Counted from the stretch's first letter, positions 30,036 to 38,305 are shown. The stretch is DNA of 64,000 nt from Aquipuribacter nitratireducens (GCF_037860835.1 NZ_JBBEOG010000003.1:124001-188000), one strand, 5' to 3'. A program made the numbers and translations. Notes: a model not told the origin generated them from the sequence alone.

Positions 30036-30153
30036 GACTCGGGACGTAACGTCGCCCGGACCGGGACGTCCTGTCGTCGAGTGGGACGTCTTCGGGCTCA
30101 GCGGGCACTGCTGAGCCCGAGGACGTCCCAGTCGCCGTGCGGAGGTCCCAGTC
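30036..30153. repeat. Left array of 20-base repeat units
   Basis: Units of the form GACTGGGACGTC plus eight variable bases. GGGACG cores occur in plus orientation at 30041, 30063 and 30083, then inverted as GTCCCAGTC at 30125 and 30145, with 20-22 base spacing. The inverted units encode the last residues of the DUF559 gene. A matching array in opposite order lies at 31160-31263. Confidence 0.7.
30079..30133. terminator. 24-base near-perfect hairpin between convergent genes
   Basis: Arms 30079-30102 and 30110-30133 pair at 22 of 24 positions plus one G-T, around a seven-base loop. It lies between the 3' ends of acVLRF1 and the DUF559 gene and includes the latter's stop codon (30098-30100). 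It would serve as a bidirectional terminator. Confidence 0.6.
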
Positions 30154-31036
30154 CGGCGGCCACCTGCTGACGCATGAGGGTGACGAGGGCGTCGACGACC
30201 CTGCTCGGTCTCCGCATCATGACGCGGTCCACCTGGAGCACCCGCCACCCGGCCAGCCGGATCTCGTTGTGGCGGGCGCGGTCGACGGCGTACTGGCGAG
30301 GCTCGTCGTGGACCGCGCCGTCGTACTCGCACCCCACCCGCAGCTCCTCCCAGCCGAGGTCGAGCCGGGCGATCCGACGCCCGTCGAGGACGACCGGGCA
30401 CTGCGTACGGGGACGAGGCAGCCCTGCGCGGACGACGAGCAGGCGCAGCCGGGTCTCCCGGAAGGAGTCGACCCCGTCCGCGGCGTCGGCGAGCACGTCG
30501 CGCGCGGACCGCAGGCCCCGCAGGCTGCGCCAGCGGACGAGGTCGTCACGGACCTCGTGCAGCGGGAGCCCCGTCGCCCGTAGCACCGCGTCCACCCGGG
30601 CGACGCGGAGGTCGTGCGGCACCTCGGGCGTCCCCGTCGCCCGCGCGAGGTCGAAGGCTGTGCGGGACGCGCCCGTCGCGAGCCCCCAGGCGGTGCTCAC
30701 GACCTCCTCCGGACGCAGGGTGGCGAGGTGCGGGACCACCTCGGCGCGCCGGCGGATGCGGTGCGGACGGTCCATCCCGACGACGACAGGCTCGCTCGGC
30801 TCGGCGAAGCGTGCCCCCAGCGCCCACGCCGCGCTCGGGCCGAGCAGCACGTGGTCGTCGCCGTCGACGGCGCGGAAGGCGCGGACCCTGGCGCCGTGCG
30901 TGAGGGGCAGCGCCGACGACTGCACCGCCCCGTGGAGCACCTGGCGGTAGCGGGGTCCCCGGAGCGCGTCCGGTGTCTCGAGGCCGGCTGCGGCGCTGGT
31001 CCGGAAGGGCTCGCTGCTCAGCTGGCGTGCGTCCAC
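30098..31036 (-). CDS. DUF559/Vsr-like endonuclease domain protein
   Basis: A 312-aa protein of a type common in actinobacteria and rarely studied. The N-terminal two thirds resemble AbiEi-type antitoxin-like proteins (SAAWALGARF, RPHRIRRRAEVVPHL). The C-terminal ~100 residues have the DUF559 nuclease fold: RIARLDLGWEELRVGCEYDG with Asp and Glu of a PD-(D/E)XK site, then RHNEIRLAGWRVLQV. The last codons (DWDVLGLSSAR) are part of the flanking repeat. The GTG start has no clear ribosome site. Its target is unknown; defence, DNA repair and repeat processing are all possible. Confidence 0.8.
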   Translation of the reverse strand: MDARQLSSEPFRTSAAAGLETPDALRGPRYRQVLHGAVQSSALPLTHGARVRAFRAVDGDDHVLLGPSAAWALGARFAEPSEPVVVGMDRPHRIRRRAEVVPHLATLRPEEVVSTAWGLATGASRTAFDLARATGTPEVPHDLRVARVDAVLRATGLPLHEVRDDLVRWRSLRGLRSARDVLADAADGVDSFRETRLRLLVVRAGLPRPRTQCPVVLDGRRIARLDLGWEELRVGCEYDGAVHDEPRQYAVDRARHNEIRLAGWRVLQVDRVMMRRPSRVVDALVTLMRQQVAAGLGPPHGDWDVLGLSSAR

Positions 31037-31159
31037 GGCCCGAGGGTCGCCGTCTTGGCGCGGACTCCCGTGGTGCGTGGACGCCCGCCTGTGGACGACG
31101 CGCCTCTCTCTGCCGTGTGGACACGACCGCGGCCACGGCGTCCCACGCGTCGGCGCTCC

Positions 31160-31263
31160 TCGACTGGGACGACTTCGGGCTGTCCGGCGGGGCAGATCCC
31201 CGACAACGTCCCACTCGGCGGGACAACGTCCCAGTCGGCGGGAGGACGTCCCAGTCGGGGGTG
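31160..31263. repeat. Right array of 20-base repeat units
   Basis: CGTCCC cores at 31207, 31227 and 31247 define three 20-base units (31204-31263; the third is degenerate). One opposite unit lies at 31161-31171 (CGACTGGGACG). This is the order of the left array read on the other strand, so the two arrays form imperfect inverted repeats around the DUF559 gene. Stem pairing between 31161 and the array could also end the biotin operon transcript. Nothing else is seen in the gene-free stretch 31037-31270. Confidence 0.7.
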
Positions 31264-31270
31264 GGGCAGG

Positions 31271-31918
31271 TCAGTCCACGAGGCCACGCGCGGCGAGGGC
31301 GTCGCCGGTGGCCCGGGCGTGGCCCACCGCCCGGACGACCGTGGGGGTGACGAGGGCGCGGACGTCGCGGCTCCGGCCGCGGGCGCGGGCGGCGTCGCGC
31401 GCCTGGACGGCGACGTCCCACAGCACGTCGACGCTGCGGACGGCGAGGGCGAGGGTGAGGGCGACCCGGTCGGGGTGGAGGTGGGGGCCCAGCCGGGGCA
31501 GGTGCTGCAACGGGGCCACGAGAGAGGTGATCGTGTCGAGGAGCCGGTCCGTCGGCGTCGTCACCGTCACGAGGCCGGCGAGCAGCACCAGACCGAGGAG
31601 GTCGAGCACGACCTCGGCCCCTCGCCACGGCGAGCCGAGCACGACCTGGTAGACCCCCAGGACCACGAGGACGGGCGCCAGCCGCACGACGAGGCCGCCC
31701 CACACCCGGCGAGGGGTGCGGACCGCGACGTGGCCGAGCACGGCCATGACGAGCACGGCCGCCCCGAGGAGCAGTGCGACGTCGCCCGACCGGGCCGTCA
31801 CCACGACGACCACGACGACCGCGACGACGGCGAGGACCGCGAGCTTCGCGCCCGCCGGTGCGCGGTGCAGCCACGTGGTCCCCGGACGGTGGGCGGGCAC
31901 GAGGGCGGGGCGGCGCAC
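31271..31918 (-). CDS. ECF transporter T component (BioN-like)
   Basis: Energy-coupling transmembrane subunit of an ECF vitamin transporter; 215 aa with about five hydrophobic helices. The family's Ala-Arg-Gly loops are visible as QARDAARARGRSRD and at the C-terminus (ALAARGLVD). GTG 31918 lies four bases after the ATPase stop. With BioY upstream the substrate should be biotin. Confidence 0.87.
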   Translation of the reverse strand: MRRPALVPAHRPGTTWLHRAPAGAKLAVLAVVAVVVVVVVTARSGDVALLLGAAVLVMAVLGHVAVRTPRRVWGGLVVRLAPVLVVLGVYQVVLGSPWRGAEVVLDLLGLVLLAGLVTVTTPTDRLLDTITSLVAPLQHLPRLGPHLHPDRVALTLALAVRSVDVLWDVAVQARDAARARGRSRDVRALVTPTVVRAVGHARATGDALAARGLVD

Positions 31919-31922
31919 CGCG

Positions 31923-32621
31923 CTAGTCCCCGTCCATGAGCCGGCGGTACACGTCGAGCACCGGGTCCGGGGCCCCGTCGGCGACGACACGACCGGCGTC
32001 GACGACGACGACCCGGTCGCAGCCTGCGGCCAGACCGAGGTCGTGGGTCGCGAGGACGACCGGGATGTCGAGCGCCTCCACCGTCCGGCGGACCAGGCGC
32101 GTGTTGCGGCGGTCGAGCAGCGTCGTGGGCTCGTCGAGGACGAGGAGTCGCGGCCCCGTCGCGAGCACGGCGGCCACGGCGAGGAGCTGTCGCTGCCCGC
32201 TCGACAGCTCCCCGACGGGCACGTCGGCGCGGTCGGCGAGCCCGACGTCGGCGAGGGCCTGCCGGACCCGGCGGTCCCGCTCGTGCCGAGGCAGGCGGAG
32301 CCGACGCAGCGACAGGGCGACGTCCTCGGCGGGCGTCGGCATGACGACCTGCGCGTCGGGGTCGGTGAAGACGAAGCCCACGGCGGTCCGGGCGGCGGCG
32401 GGGGAGCGGGCGGGGTCGAGCGCGCCCGTCCCGGGCAGGTCGAGGACCACGCCCCCCGACGACGGGACGACGAGCGCGTTGAAGCAGCGCAGCAGCGTCG
32501 ACTTGCCCGAGCCGTTGGCCCCGACGAGCGCGACCCTGCGCTCGTGGAGCGCGAGGTCGATCCGGTCGAGCACGACGTACCCGTCCACGACGAGCCGGAC
32601 GCCGTCGAAGCGGGCGTACAC
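31923..32621 (-). CDS. ECF transporter ATPase (BioM-like)
   Basis: A 232-aa ATPase driving biotin uptake. Walker A is VGANGSGKSTLLRCF near residue 35. The Q-loop region is GFVFTDPDAQVVMPT, with the FxxxxxQ pattern of ECF ATPases; the signature is ELSSGQRQLLAVA and Walker B LLVLDEPTTLLD. I chose GTG 32621, which gives the usual short N-terminus (MYARFDGVRL); GTG 32654 is possible. It ends in TAG, rare here. Confidence 0.9.
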   Translation of the reverse strand: MYARFDGVRLVVDGYVVLDRIDLALHERRVALVGANGSGKSTLLRCFNALVVPSSGGVVLDLPGTGALDPARSPAAARTAVGFVFTDPDAQVVMPTPAEDVALSLRRLRLPRHERDRRVRQALADVGLADRADVPVGELSSGQRQLLAVAAVLATGPRLLVLDEPTTLLDRRNTRLVRRTVEALDIPVVLATHDLGLAAGCDRVVVVDAGRVVADGAPDPVLDVYRRLMDGD

Positions 32622-32668
32622 CTGCCCCTGCCCGGCGACGCCCGGCCGGTGCACGGGAGCGGGGACGG

Positions 32669-33298
32669 TCAGGACGCCTCCGCCGGCAGGGGCCCTGCCG
32701 CCCGGCGGGCGAGGACGTCCGGGAACGCCCGGTGGACGCTCGCGGCGACGAAGGCGGCGACGACGAGCTTGAGCCCGTCGCCCGGCAGGAAGGGCAGCAC
32801 CCCGCCGAGGAAGGCCGCGAGCGGGTCGAGCCCCGCGACGAGCTGGAGCCCGAGCCAGCCCCCGAGGTACGTGACGAGGACCCCGCCCGCGGCGCCGGCG
32901 AGGATGAGGCCCGGCAGGCGTCCTCGCCGCCGACGCAGCACGAGCGCGGCCCCCACCCCGGTGACGAAGGTCGCCGGCAGCCACCCGATGATGTAGCCGA
33001 CCGTCGGCCCGGCGAGCACCGCGAGACCGCCGACCCCACCGGCGAACACAGGCAGCCCGGCGAGCCCGAGCGCGACGTAGACCGCGACGGCGGCGACCCC
33101 GCGCCACGGCCCCAGCACGAGCCCCGCGAGCAGCACGCCGAGGCTCTGCAGCGTGATGGGCACGCCCGCGGCGCCGACCGGGACGGCGGGGACGAGGGCG
33201 AGCACGATGATGAGCGCCGCGAAGACGGACACGAGCGCGACGTCGCGTCCCGCGGTCCGCGACGTCGCGGCGGGTTCGACCGGAGCAGGGGTGGTCAC
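32669..33298 (-). CDS. bioY: Biotin ECF transporter substrate-binding protein BioY
   Basis: S component that binds biotin; 209 aa, about six membrane helices. VGAAGVPITLQSLGVLLAGL, GLAGLPVFAGG and LAGPTVGYIIGWLPATFV match the BioY family in order. The GTG start has TACCTT seven bases upstream and no Shine-Dalgarno. The ATPase and T component follow, giving a complete bioYMN-type operon. I see no BirA- or BioQ-like operator. Confidence 0.94.
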   Translation of the reverse strand: MTTPAPVEPAATSRTAGRDVALVSVFAALIIVLALVPAVPVGAAGVPITLQSLGVLLAGLVLGPWRGVAAVAVYVALGLAGLPVFAGGVGGLAVLAGPTVGYIIGWLPATFVTGVGAALVLRRRRGRLPGLILAGAAGGVLVTYLGGWLGLQLVAGLDPLAAFLGGVLPFLPGDGLKLVVAAFVAASVHRAFPDVLARRAAGPLPAEAS

Positions 33299-33305
33299 GG
33301 CGGCG

Positions 33306-33332
33306 AAGGTACCCGTCGGGCGCCGTTACGAT
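33306..33332. promoter_or_regulatory. Divergent -10 elements of bioY and the ABC-F leader
   Basis: TACCTT on the minus strand (33306-33311) lies seven bases before the bioY GTG. TACGAT on the plus strand (33327-33332) lies nine bases before the leader GTG at 33342. The two promoters overlap back to back. Confidence 0.45.
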
Positions 33333-33341
33333 GAAGTAGCC

Positions 33342-33383
33342 GTGGCCACGCTGACCTCTTCCCCGTCCGGCGCCCCCTCGTGA
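33342..33383 (+). CDS. 13-residue leader peptide before the ABC-F gene
   Basis: A mini-ORF, GTG to TGA, encoding MATLTSSPSGAPS. Its stop overlaps the ABC-F start as GTGA. It begins nine bases after a TACGAT -10, so it is probably translated at the very 5' end of the mRNA. It may couple or regulate ABC-F translation, or simply be an N-terminal artefact of a poorly placed start. Confidence 0.4.
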   Translation: MATLTSSPSGAPS

Positions 33384-34978
33384 TCTCCGTCGACGACGTC
33401 GAGCTCCGGGCGGGCGCGCGCCTGCTCGTGTCCGGGGCCGGCTTCCGTGTGGGCGCGGGCGACCGTGTCGGCCTCGTCGGTCGCAACGGCGCCGGGAAGA
33501 CCACGTTGACGAAGGTGATCGCGGGGGAGGCCGCTCCCGCCGCCGGGACCGTCACCCGCAGCGGCACCATCGGCTACCTCCCGCAGGACCCCCGCACGGG
33601 CGACCTCGAGCAGTCGGCCCGCACCCGGATCCTGTCCGCGCGCGGGCTCGACGTGCTCGCGGCCCGCCTGCGCAAGGCCGAGCGGCAGATGGCCGAGGGC
33701 GACGACGCGACGCGGCAGCGCGCCATGGACCGCTACGCCCGCGCCGACGCGGAGTTCGACGCCGCCGGCGGCTGGGCCGCGGAGAGCGAGGCGGAGCGCA
33801 TCGCGAGCAACCTCGGGCTCACCGCCCGCCAGCTCGACCAGCCCATCGGCACCCTGTCCGGCGGTCAGCGCCGCCGCGTCGAGCTGAGCCGCATCCTCTT
33901 CTCCGGCGCCGACACCCTGCTCCTCGACGAGCCGACGAACCACCTCGACGCCGACAGCATCGTGTGGCTGCGGGAGCGGCTCGCGGCGTGGCCCGGCGGC
34001 TTCGTCGTCATCAGCCACGACACCGGCCTGCTCGAGGCGACGGTGACGACGGTCGTCCACCTCGACGCCCAGCGCGCCGTCCTCGACGTCTACTCGATGG
34101 GCTGGAGCGCCTACCTCAAGCAGCGCGAGCTCGACGAGCGGCGCCGGCGCCGCGAGCGCGCCAACGCCGAGAAGAAGGCCTCCGCGCTCCAGCTGCAGGC
34201 GGCGAAGATGGGGGCGAAGGCGACGAAGGCGGTCGCCGCGCAGAACATGGCCCGCCGGGCCGAGCGCCTCCTCGACGGGCTGGAGGAGGTCCGCCGCGCC
34301 GACAAGGTCGCCGCGCTGCGCTTCCCCGACCCCGTCCCGTGCGGCCGGGTGCCGCTGACCGCCGAGGGGCTCAGCCGCTCCTACGGCTCCCTCGAGGTGT
34401 TCACCGACGTCTCGCTCGCGATCGACCGCGGGAGCAGGGTTGTCGTGCTCGGGCTCAACGGCGCGGGCAAGACGACGCTGCTGCGGCTGCTGTCGGGCAC
34501 GGAGGCGCCTGACACGGGCGAGGTCGTGCCGGGTCACGGGCTGCGTCTGGGCTACTACGCCCAGGAGCACGACACCCTCGACCCCGACCGCACGGTGCTG
34601 GAGAACATGCGCACCGCCGCCCCCGACCTCGACGACACCCGCGTGCGGACCGTCCTCGGGTCGTTCCTCTTCAGCGGCGACGACGTCGACAAGCCCGCTC
34701 GGGTGCTGTCGGGCGGGGAGAAGACCCGGCTCGCGCTCGCGACGCTCGTGGTGTCCGGGGCGAACGTCCTGCTGCTCGACGAGCCGACGAACAACCTCGA
34801 CCCCGCCAGCCGCGAGGAGGTGCTCGGGGCGCTGCGGGGCTACACCGGGGCCGTCGTCCTCGTCACCCACGACGAGGGGGCCGTCGACGCCCTCGAGCCC
34901 GAGCGGGTGCTCCTGCTGCCGGACGGCGACGAGGACCTGTGGAGCACCACGTACCGCGACCTCGTCGCCCTCGCGTGA
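33380..34978 (+). CDS. ABC-F family ATPase
   Basis: Soluble protein with two ATPase domains and no membrane span; 532 aa. ABC-F proteins act on ribosomes, in translation control or antibiotic protection. Walker A motifs are VGRNGAGKTTLTKVI (~34-48) and LGLNGAGKTTLLRLL (~356-370), with signatures TLSGGQRRRVELS and VLSGGEKTRLALA. The interdomain linker (ELDERRRRRERANAEKKASA, ~250) is basic and helical, as expected for a tRNA/ribosome contact. Position near suf and a small HTH gene looks like housekeeping rather than resistance. GTG 33380 overlaps a short upstream ORF. Confidence 0.93.
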   Translation: MISVDDVELRAGARLLVSGAGFRVGAGDRVGLVGRNGAGKTTLTKVIAGEAAPAAGTVTRSGTIGYLPQDPRTGDLEQSARTRILSARGLDVLAARLRKAERQMAEGDDATRQRAMDRYARADAEFDAAGGWAAESEAERIASNLGLTARQLDQPIGTLSGGQRRRVELSRILFSGADTLLLDEPTNHLDADSIVWLRERLAAWPGGFVVISHDTGLLEATVTTVVHLDAQRAVLDVYSMGWSAYLKQRELDERRRRRERANAEKKASALQLQAAKMGAKATKAVAAQNMARRAERLLDGLEEVRRADKVAALRFPDPVPCGRVPLTAEGLSRSYGSLEVFTDVSLAIDRGSRVVVLGLNGAGKTTLLRLLSGTEAPDTGEVVPGHGLRLGYYAQEHDTLDPDRTVLENMRTAAPDLDDTRVRTVLGSFLFSGDDVDKPARVLSGGEKTRLALATLVVSGANVLLLDEPTNNLDPASREEVLGALRGYTGAVVLVTHDEGAVDALEPERVLLLPDGDEDLWSTTYRDLVALA

Positions 34979-35054
34979 GGACGGGCGCCGCGCTCAGGTG
35001 GCGAGCCCCGGCCGGGACCTCCACGATGAGGGGCGATCGATGACTGGAGGGGCC

Positions 35055-35264
35055 GTGGCCGAGATCAAGAAGGGCGCCCGGGTGACGGGGGCCGATCGCG
35101 ACAAGCTGGCTGCGAAGCTGGTGAAGGAGTACGAGAAGGGCGCGAGCATCCGCTCGCTCGCGGAGAGCACGGGCCGCTCCTACGGCTTCGTCCACCGCGT
35201 CCTCAGCGAGTCCGACGTCACCCTGCGGGGGCGGGGCGGGGCCACCCGGGGCGCGAAGACCTGA
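35055..35264 (+). CDS. Small conserved helix-turn-helix protein
   Basis: A 69-aa protein, highly conserved in actinobacteria and of unknown function. A basic start (AEIKKGARVTGADRDKLAAK) leads into a helix-turn-helix (ASIRSLAESTGRSYGFVHRV) and a Gly/Arg-rich tail (RGRGGATRGAKT). GTG 35055 has GGAGGGG at a good distance; ATG 35040 would add five residues. The next gene appears to start in its stop codon. Confidence 0.85.
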   Translation: MAEIKKGARVTGADRDKLAAKLVKEYEKGASIRSLAESTGRSYGFVHRVLSESDVTLRGRGGATRGAKT

Positions 35265-36037
35265 GCGGCGTCACCCTCGAACGACCACGCGCCGAGGTCG
35301 TCCGCGTCGTCCTCGACGACCCCGACCGGCTCAACCCGCAGACCCCCGAGACGTGGGCGGCCCTCACCACCGCGGCGCGCGGCCTGCCGGCGGAGGTCCG
35401 CGTCGTCGTGCTCACCGGGCGCGGCCGCGCGTTCAGCAGCGGGCTCGACCGTGCGGCGATGGGCACTCTCGCCCACCTCGCGACGCTCGACGACGCCGCC
35501 CTCGACGCGACGATCGCCTCCTACCAGGAGGCGTTCACCGTATGGCGGCGCCCGGGGGTGCTGAGCGTCGCGGCCGTCGCCGGTCACGCCGTGGGGGCCG
35601 GTTTCCAGCTCGCCCTCGCCTGCGACCTCCGCGTGGCCGCGGACGACGCCCGCTTCCGCATGGCGGAGCCCTCGCTCGGCCTCGTGCCCGACCTCGCCGG
35701 CACCGGGCCCCTCGTCCGTGCCGTCGGCGAGGCCCGTGCCGTCGAGCTGTGCCTCACCGGCCGCGAGGTCGGGGCCGCGGAGGCGGCGCGGCTCGGCCTC
35801 GTCCAGCTCGTCGTGCCCCGGGCGGAGCTCGACGCCGCCGTCGACGACCTCGTCGAGGCCGTGCTCGCGACCCCCGCCGGGGCCGCCGCCGAGACCCTCG
35901 ACCTGCTCCGCGGCGCCGCCGAGCGCGACGCCGCGCACCAACAGGGTCTCGAGCGCGCCGCGCAGGCGAGGCGGCTGCGTTCGCTGGCGGCGGAGCGGAG
36001 CGGCCCCCGGGAAGCCGGGACGTCCACCCGGGGTTGA
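35261..36037 (+). CDS. Enoyl-CoA hydratase/isomerase, CTG start likely
   Basis: Crotonase-fold protein, 258 aa from CTG 35261. The N-terminal part (VVRVVLDDPDRLNPQTPETW) and the oxyanion-hole segment GRGRAFSSGLD are conserved, and GHAVGAGFQLALACDLRVA holds the second oxyanion Gly. MAEPSLGLVPDLAGTGPL follows. The first ATG/GTG in frame (35408) would remove the first ~50 conserved residues. CTG 35261 overlaps the previous stop as CTGA. The usual second catalytic Glu position reads Asp-Leu-Ala-Gly, so activity may differ from a standard hydratase. Confidence 0.87.
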   Translation: MSGVTLERPRAEVVRVVLDDPDRLNPQTPETWAALTTAARGLPAEVRVVVLTGRGRAFSSGLDRAAMGTLAHLATLDDAALDATIASYQEAFTVWRRPGVLSVAAVAGHAVGAGFQLALACDLRVAADDARFRMAEPSLGLVPDLAGTGPLVRAVGEARAVELCLTGREVGAAEAARLGLVQLVVPRAELDAAVDDLVEAVLATPAGAAAETLDLLRGAAERDAAHQQGLERAAQARRLRSLAAERSGPREAGTSTRG

Positions 36038-36045
36038 CGCCGCTG

Positions 36046-37965
36046 ATGTCAGGCATGTCAGGGATGGGCGCGCACAGCGTGATGCGCAGCTTCAGCCGCG
36101 ACCCCGAGGTCGCGCGCCGCCACGTCGCACGCGACACGTGGCGGCGCGTCGCCGGCTACGCGGCGGCGTACCGGTGGCGGATCGGGATCTTCCTCGTCCT
36201 CACCGTCGTGACGTCCCTGCTCGTCGTCGTGACGCCCCTCATCCTCCAGCGCCTCGTCGACGACGGCGTCACCGAGGGCGACCGGGGCGTCGTGCTGTTC
36301 CTCGCGGGCCTCACGGTCGTCGTCGCGCTCGTCGAGGCCGCCGTCACCCTCGTGACCCGCTGGCTCTCCGCCCGCATCGGCGAGGGCCTCATCTTCGACC
36401 TGCGCACCCAGGTCTTCGACCACGTCCAGCGCCAGCCCGTCGCCTTTTTCACCCGCACGCAGACGGGGTCGCTCGTCACGCGGCTCAACAACGACGTCAT
36501 CGGCGCCCAGCGCGCGTTCACCACGGTGCTGTCCGGCGTCCTCAGCAACGTCGTGAGCGTCGTCGTCGTGGTCGTCACGATGTTCGCGCTGTCGTGGCAG
36601 ATCACGCTCGCCTCCCTCGCCCTGGTCCCGCTGTTCCTCGTGCCCGCCCGCTACGTCGGGCGGCGCCTGCAGTCCCTCACCCGCGAGTCGTTCGCGCTCA
36701 ACGCCGAGCTCGGCACCCGCATGACGGAGCGGTTCAACGTCGGCGGCGCCCTCCTCGTCCGCCTCCTCGGGGAGCCCGCGACGGAGAGCCGGCAGTACGG
36801 CGAGCGCGCCGGCCGGGTCCGCGACATCGGCATCCGCATCGCGATGGCGAACCGCTTCTTCGTCGCCGCCCTCGCCCTCGTCGCGGCGCTCGCCACCGCC
36901 CTCACGTACGGCATCGGCGGCCTCCTCGCGATCTCCGGCGAGCTCACGATCGGCACCCTGCTCGCGCTCGCGGCCCTGCTCGGGCGCCTCTACGGGCCGC
37001 TCACGGGCCTGTCGAACGTCCGCGTCGACGTCATGACGACCGTCGTGTCGTTCGAGCGGGTCTTCGAGGTCCTCGACCTGCCGCCCCTCGTCACGGAGCG
37101 GGACGACCCGGTCGAGCTGCCGGACGGGCCGCTCGAGGTGCGTTTCGACGACGTCACCTTCACCTACCCCGGCTCGGAGAAGGTGTCGCTGTCGTCGCTG
37201 GAGCAGACCGGTGCGCCCGTCACGCCGGAGGGGCGGCCGGTCCTCCAGGGGGTCGAGTTCGTCGCGGCGCCCGGCTCGAAGGTCGCGCTCGTCGGGCCGT
37301 CCGGGGCCGGCAAGACGACGATGACGGCGCTGGTCGCGCGCCTGTACGACGTGGACGGGGGAGCCGTTCGCCTCGGCGGCGTCGACGTGCGCGACGCCTC
37401 GTTCGCCTCGCTCCGCCAGGCGGTCGGGGTCGTCACGCAGGACGCGCACCTGTTCCACGACACCATCCGCGAGAACCTGGCGTACGCCGCGCCCGGGGCG
37501 ACGGAGGAGCAGATGTGGCAGGCGCTCGAGGACGCGCAGGTCGCACCCCTCGTCCGCTCGCTGCCGGAGGGCCTCGACACCGTGGTGGGCGACCGCGGGC
37601 ACCGGCTGTCCGGCGGGGAGAAGCAGCGCCTCGCGATCGCCCGGCTCCTGCTCCGCGACCCGGGGGTCGTGGTCCTCGACGAGGCGACCGCCCACCTCGA
37701 CTCCGGCTCCGAGGCCGCCGTCCAGGCGGCGCTCGAGCGCACGCTCGCCGGTCGGACGGCCGTCGTCGTCGCGCACCGGCTGTCGACGGTCCGCGACGCC
37801 GACCTCGTGCTCGTCGTGCAGGACGGGCGGATCGTCGAGCGCGGCACCCACGCCACCCTCGCCGGGACCGACGGCCTCTACGCCACGCTGTACCGCACGC
37901 AGCTGCTCGCCGACCTCGAGGGCGCGACGGCGGCCGAGGAGGAGCTCGCCGCCGAGGCGCGCTGA
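36046..37965 (+). CDS. ABC exporter with fused membrane and ATPase domains
   Basis: A 639-aa half-transporter of the MsbA/MDR type, expected to work as a homodimer. Six membrane helices (~45-335) are followed by the ATPase domain: Walker A LVGPSGAGKTTMTALV near residue 420, signature RLSGGEKQRLAIARLL, Walker B VVVLDEATAHLD, and HRLSTVRDAD. The substrate is unknown. ATG 36046 is the annotated start; TTG 36034 overlaps the hydratase stop as TTGA and may be the true coupled start. Confidence 0.93.
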   Translation: MSGMSGMGAHSVMRSFSRDPEVARRHVARDTWRRVAGYAAAYRWRIGIFLVLTVVTSLLVVVTPLILQRLVDDGVTEGDRGVVLFLAGLTVVVALVEAAVTLVTRWLSARIGEGLIFDLRTQVFDHVQRQPVAFFTRTQTGSLVTRLNNDVIGAQRAFTTVLSGVLSNVVSVVVVVVTMFALSWQITLASLALVPLFLVPARYVGRRLQSLTRESFALNAELGTRMTERFNVGGALLVRLLGEPATESRQYGERAGRVRDIGIRIAMANRFFVAALALVAALATALTYGIGGLLAISGELTIGTLLALAALLGRLYGPLTGLSNVRVDVMTTVVSFERVFEVLDLPPLVTERDDPVELPDGPLEVRFDDVTFTYPGSEKVSLSSLEQTGAPVTPEGRPVLQGVEFVAAPGSKVALVGPSGAGKTTMTALVARLYDVDGGAVRLGGVDVRDASFASLRQAVGVVTQDAHLFHDTIRENLAYAAPGATEEQMWQALEDAQVAPLVRSLPEGLDTVVGDRGHRLSGGEKQRLAIARLLLRDPGVVVLDEATAHLDSGSEAAVQAALERTLAGRTAVVVAHRLSTVRDADLVLVVQDGRIVERGTHATLAGTDGLYATLYRTQLLADLEGATAAEEELAAEAR

Positions 37966-37969
37966 GGGC

Positions 37970-38305
37970 CTAGCTGTTCTGCCCGCTGTGGTCGTCGACG
38001 GAGGCGTACCAGTCGGCGTACGGCCCGGTCCTCGCGAGGTGCCGCGTGAGGTCGGGCGCGCCGTCGTCCCACCACACCGGTCCGCGTTCCCCGAGGGCGC
38101 GCTTGGCCGCCTCGACGCGTCGGCGGGCGTCCTCCCGCGCGGCGTCGTCCCCGCGGCGGACGGCGGCACCTTTGTCGCGCCGGGCGGCCATGAGCTCGCG
38201 GGTGAGCCGCGCGCGCTCGTCCTCGGGCAGCCGCGGGTCGGCCCGCCGCCACAGCCGGCCGCGCACCACGAGGTAGCGGCCGTCGGGCGTCACGAGCGGG
38301 CTCAC
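37970..38305 (-). CDS. Conserved actinobacterial protein, unknown function
   Basis: A 111-aa protein I recognise only as a conserved hypothetical. It starts LVTPDGRYLVVRGRLWRR, has a charged helical middle (~35-80, Arg/Ala/Glu-rich) and ends with WWDDGAPDLTRHLARTGPYA. No signal or membrane span. GTG 38305 overlaps the SDR stop as GTGA. It converges on the ABC exporter with only four bases between stops. Confidence 0.75.
   Translation of the reverse strand: MSPLVTPDGRYLVVRGRLWRRADPRLPEDERARLTRELMAARRDKGAAVRRGDDAAREDARRRVEAAKRALGERGPVWWDDGAPDLTRHLARTGPYADWYASVDDHSGQNS

Noticed and set aside
31204-31263. The 20-base tandem repeats as a CRISPR array
   Set aside because: Units are contiguous with no spacers, and no cas genes are present.
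30973-31350. A 125-residue plus-strand frame across the right repeat array
   Set aside because: Composed of repeat units and antisense of the DUF559 and ecfT ends; no ribosome site or family match.
33380-34978. The ABC-F gene as an antibiotic resistance gene
   Set aside because: It lies among housekeeping genes next to a conserved small HTH gene and shows no resistance-cluster context.
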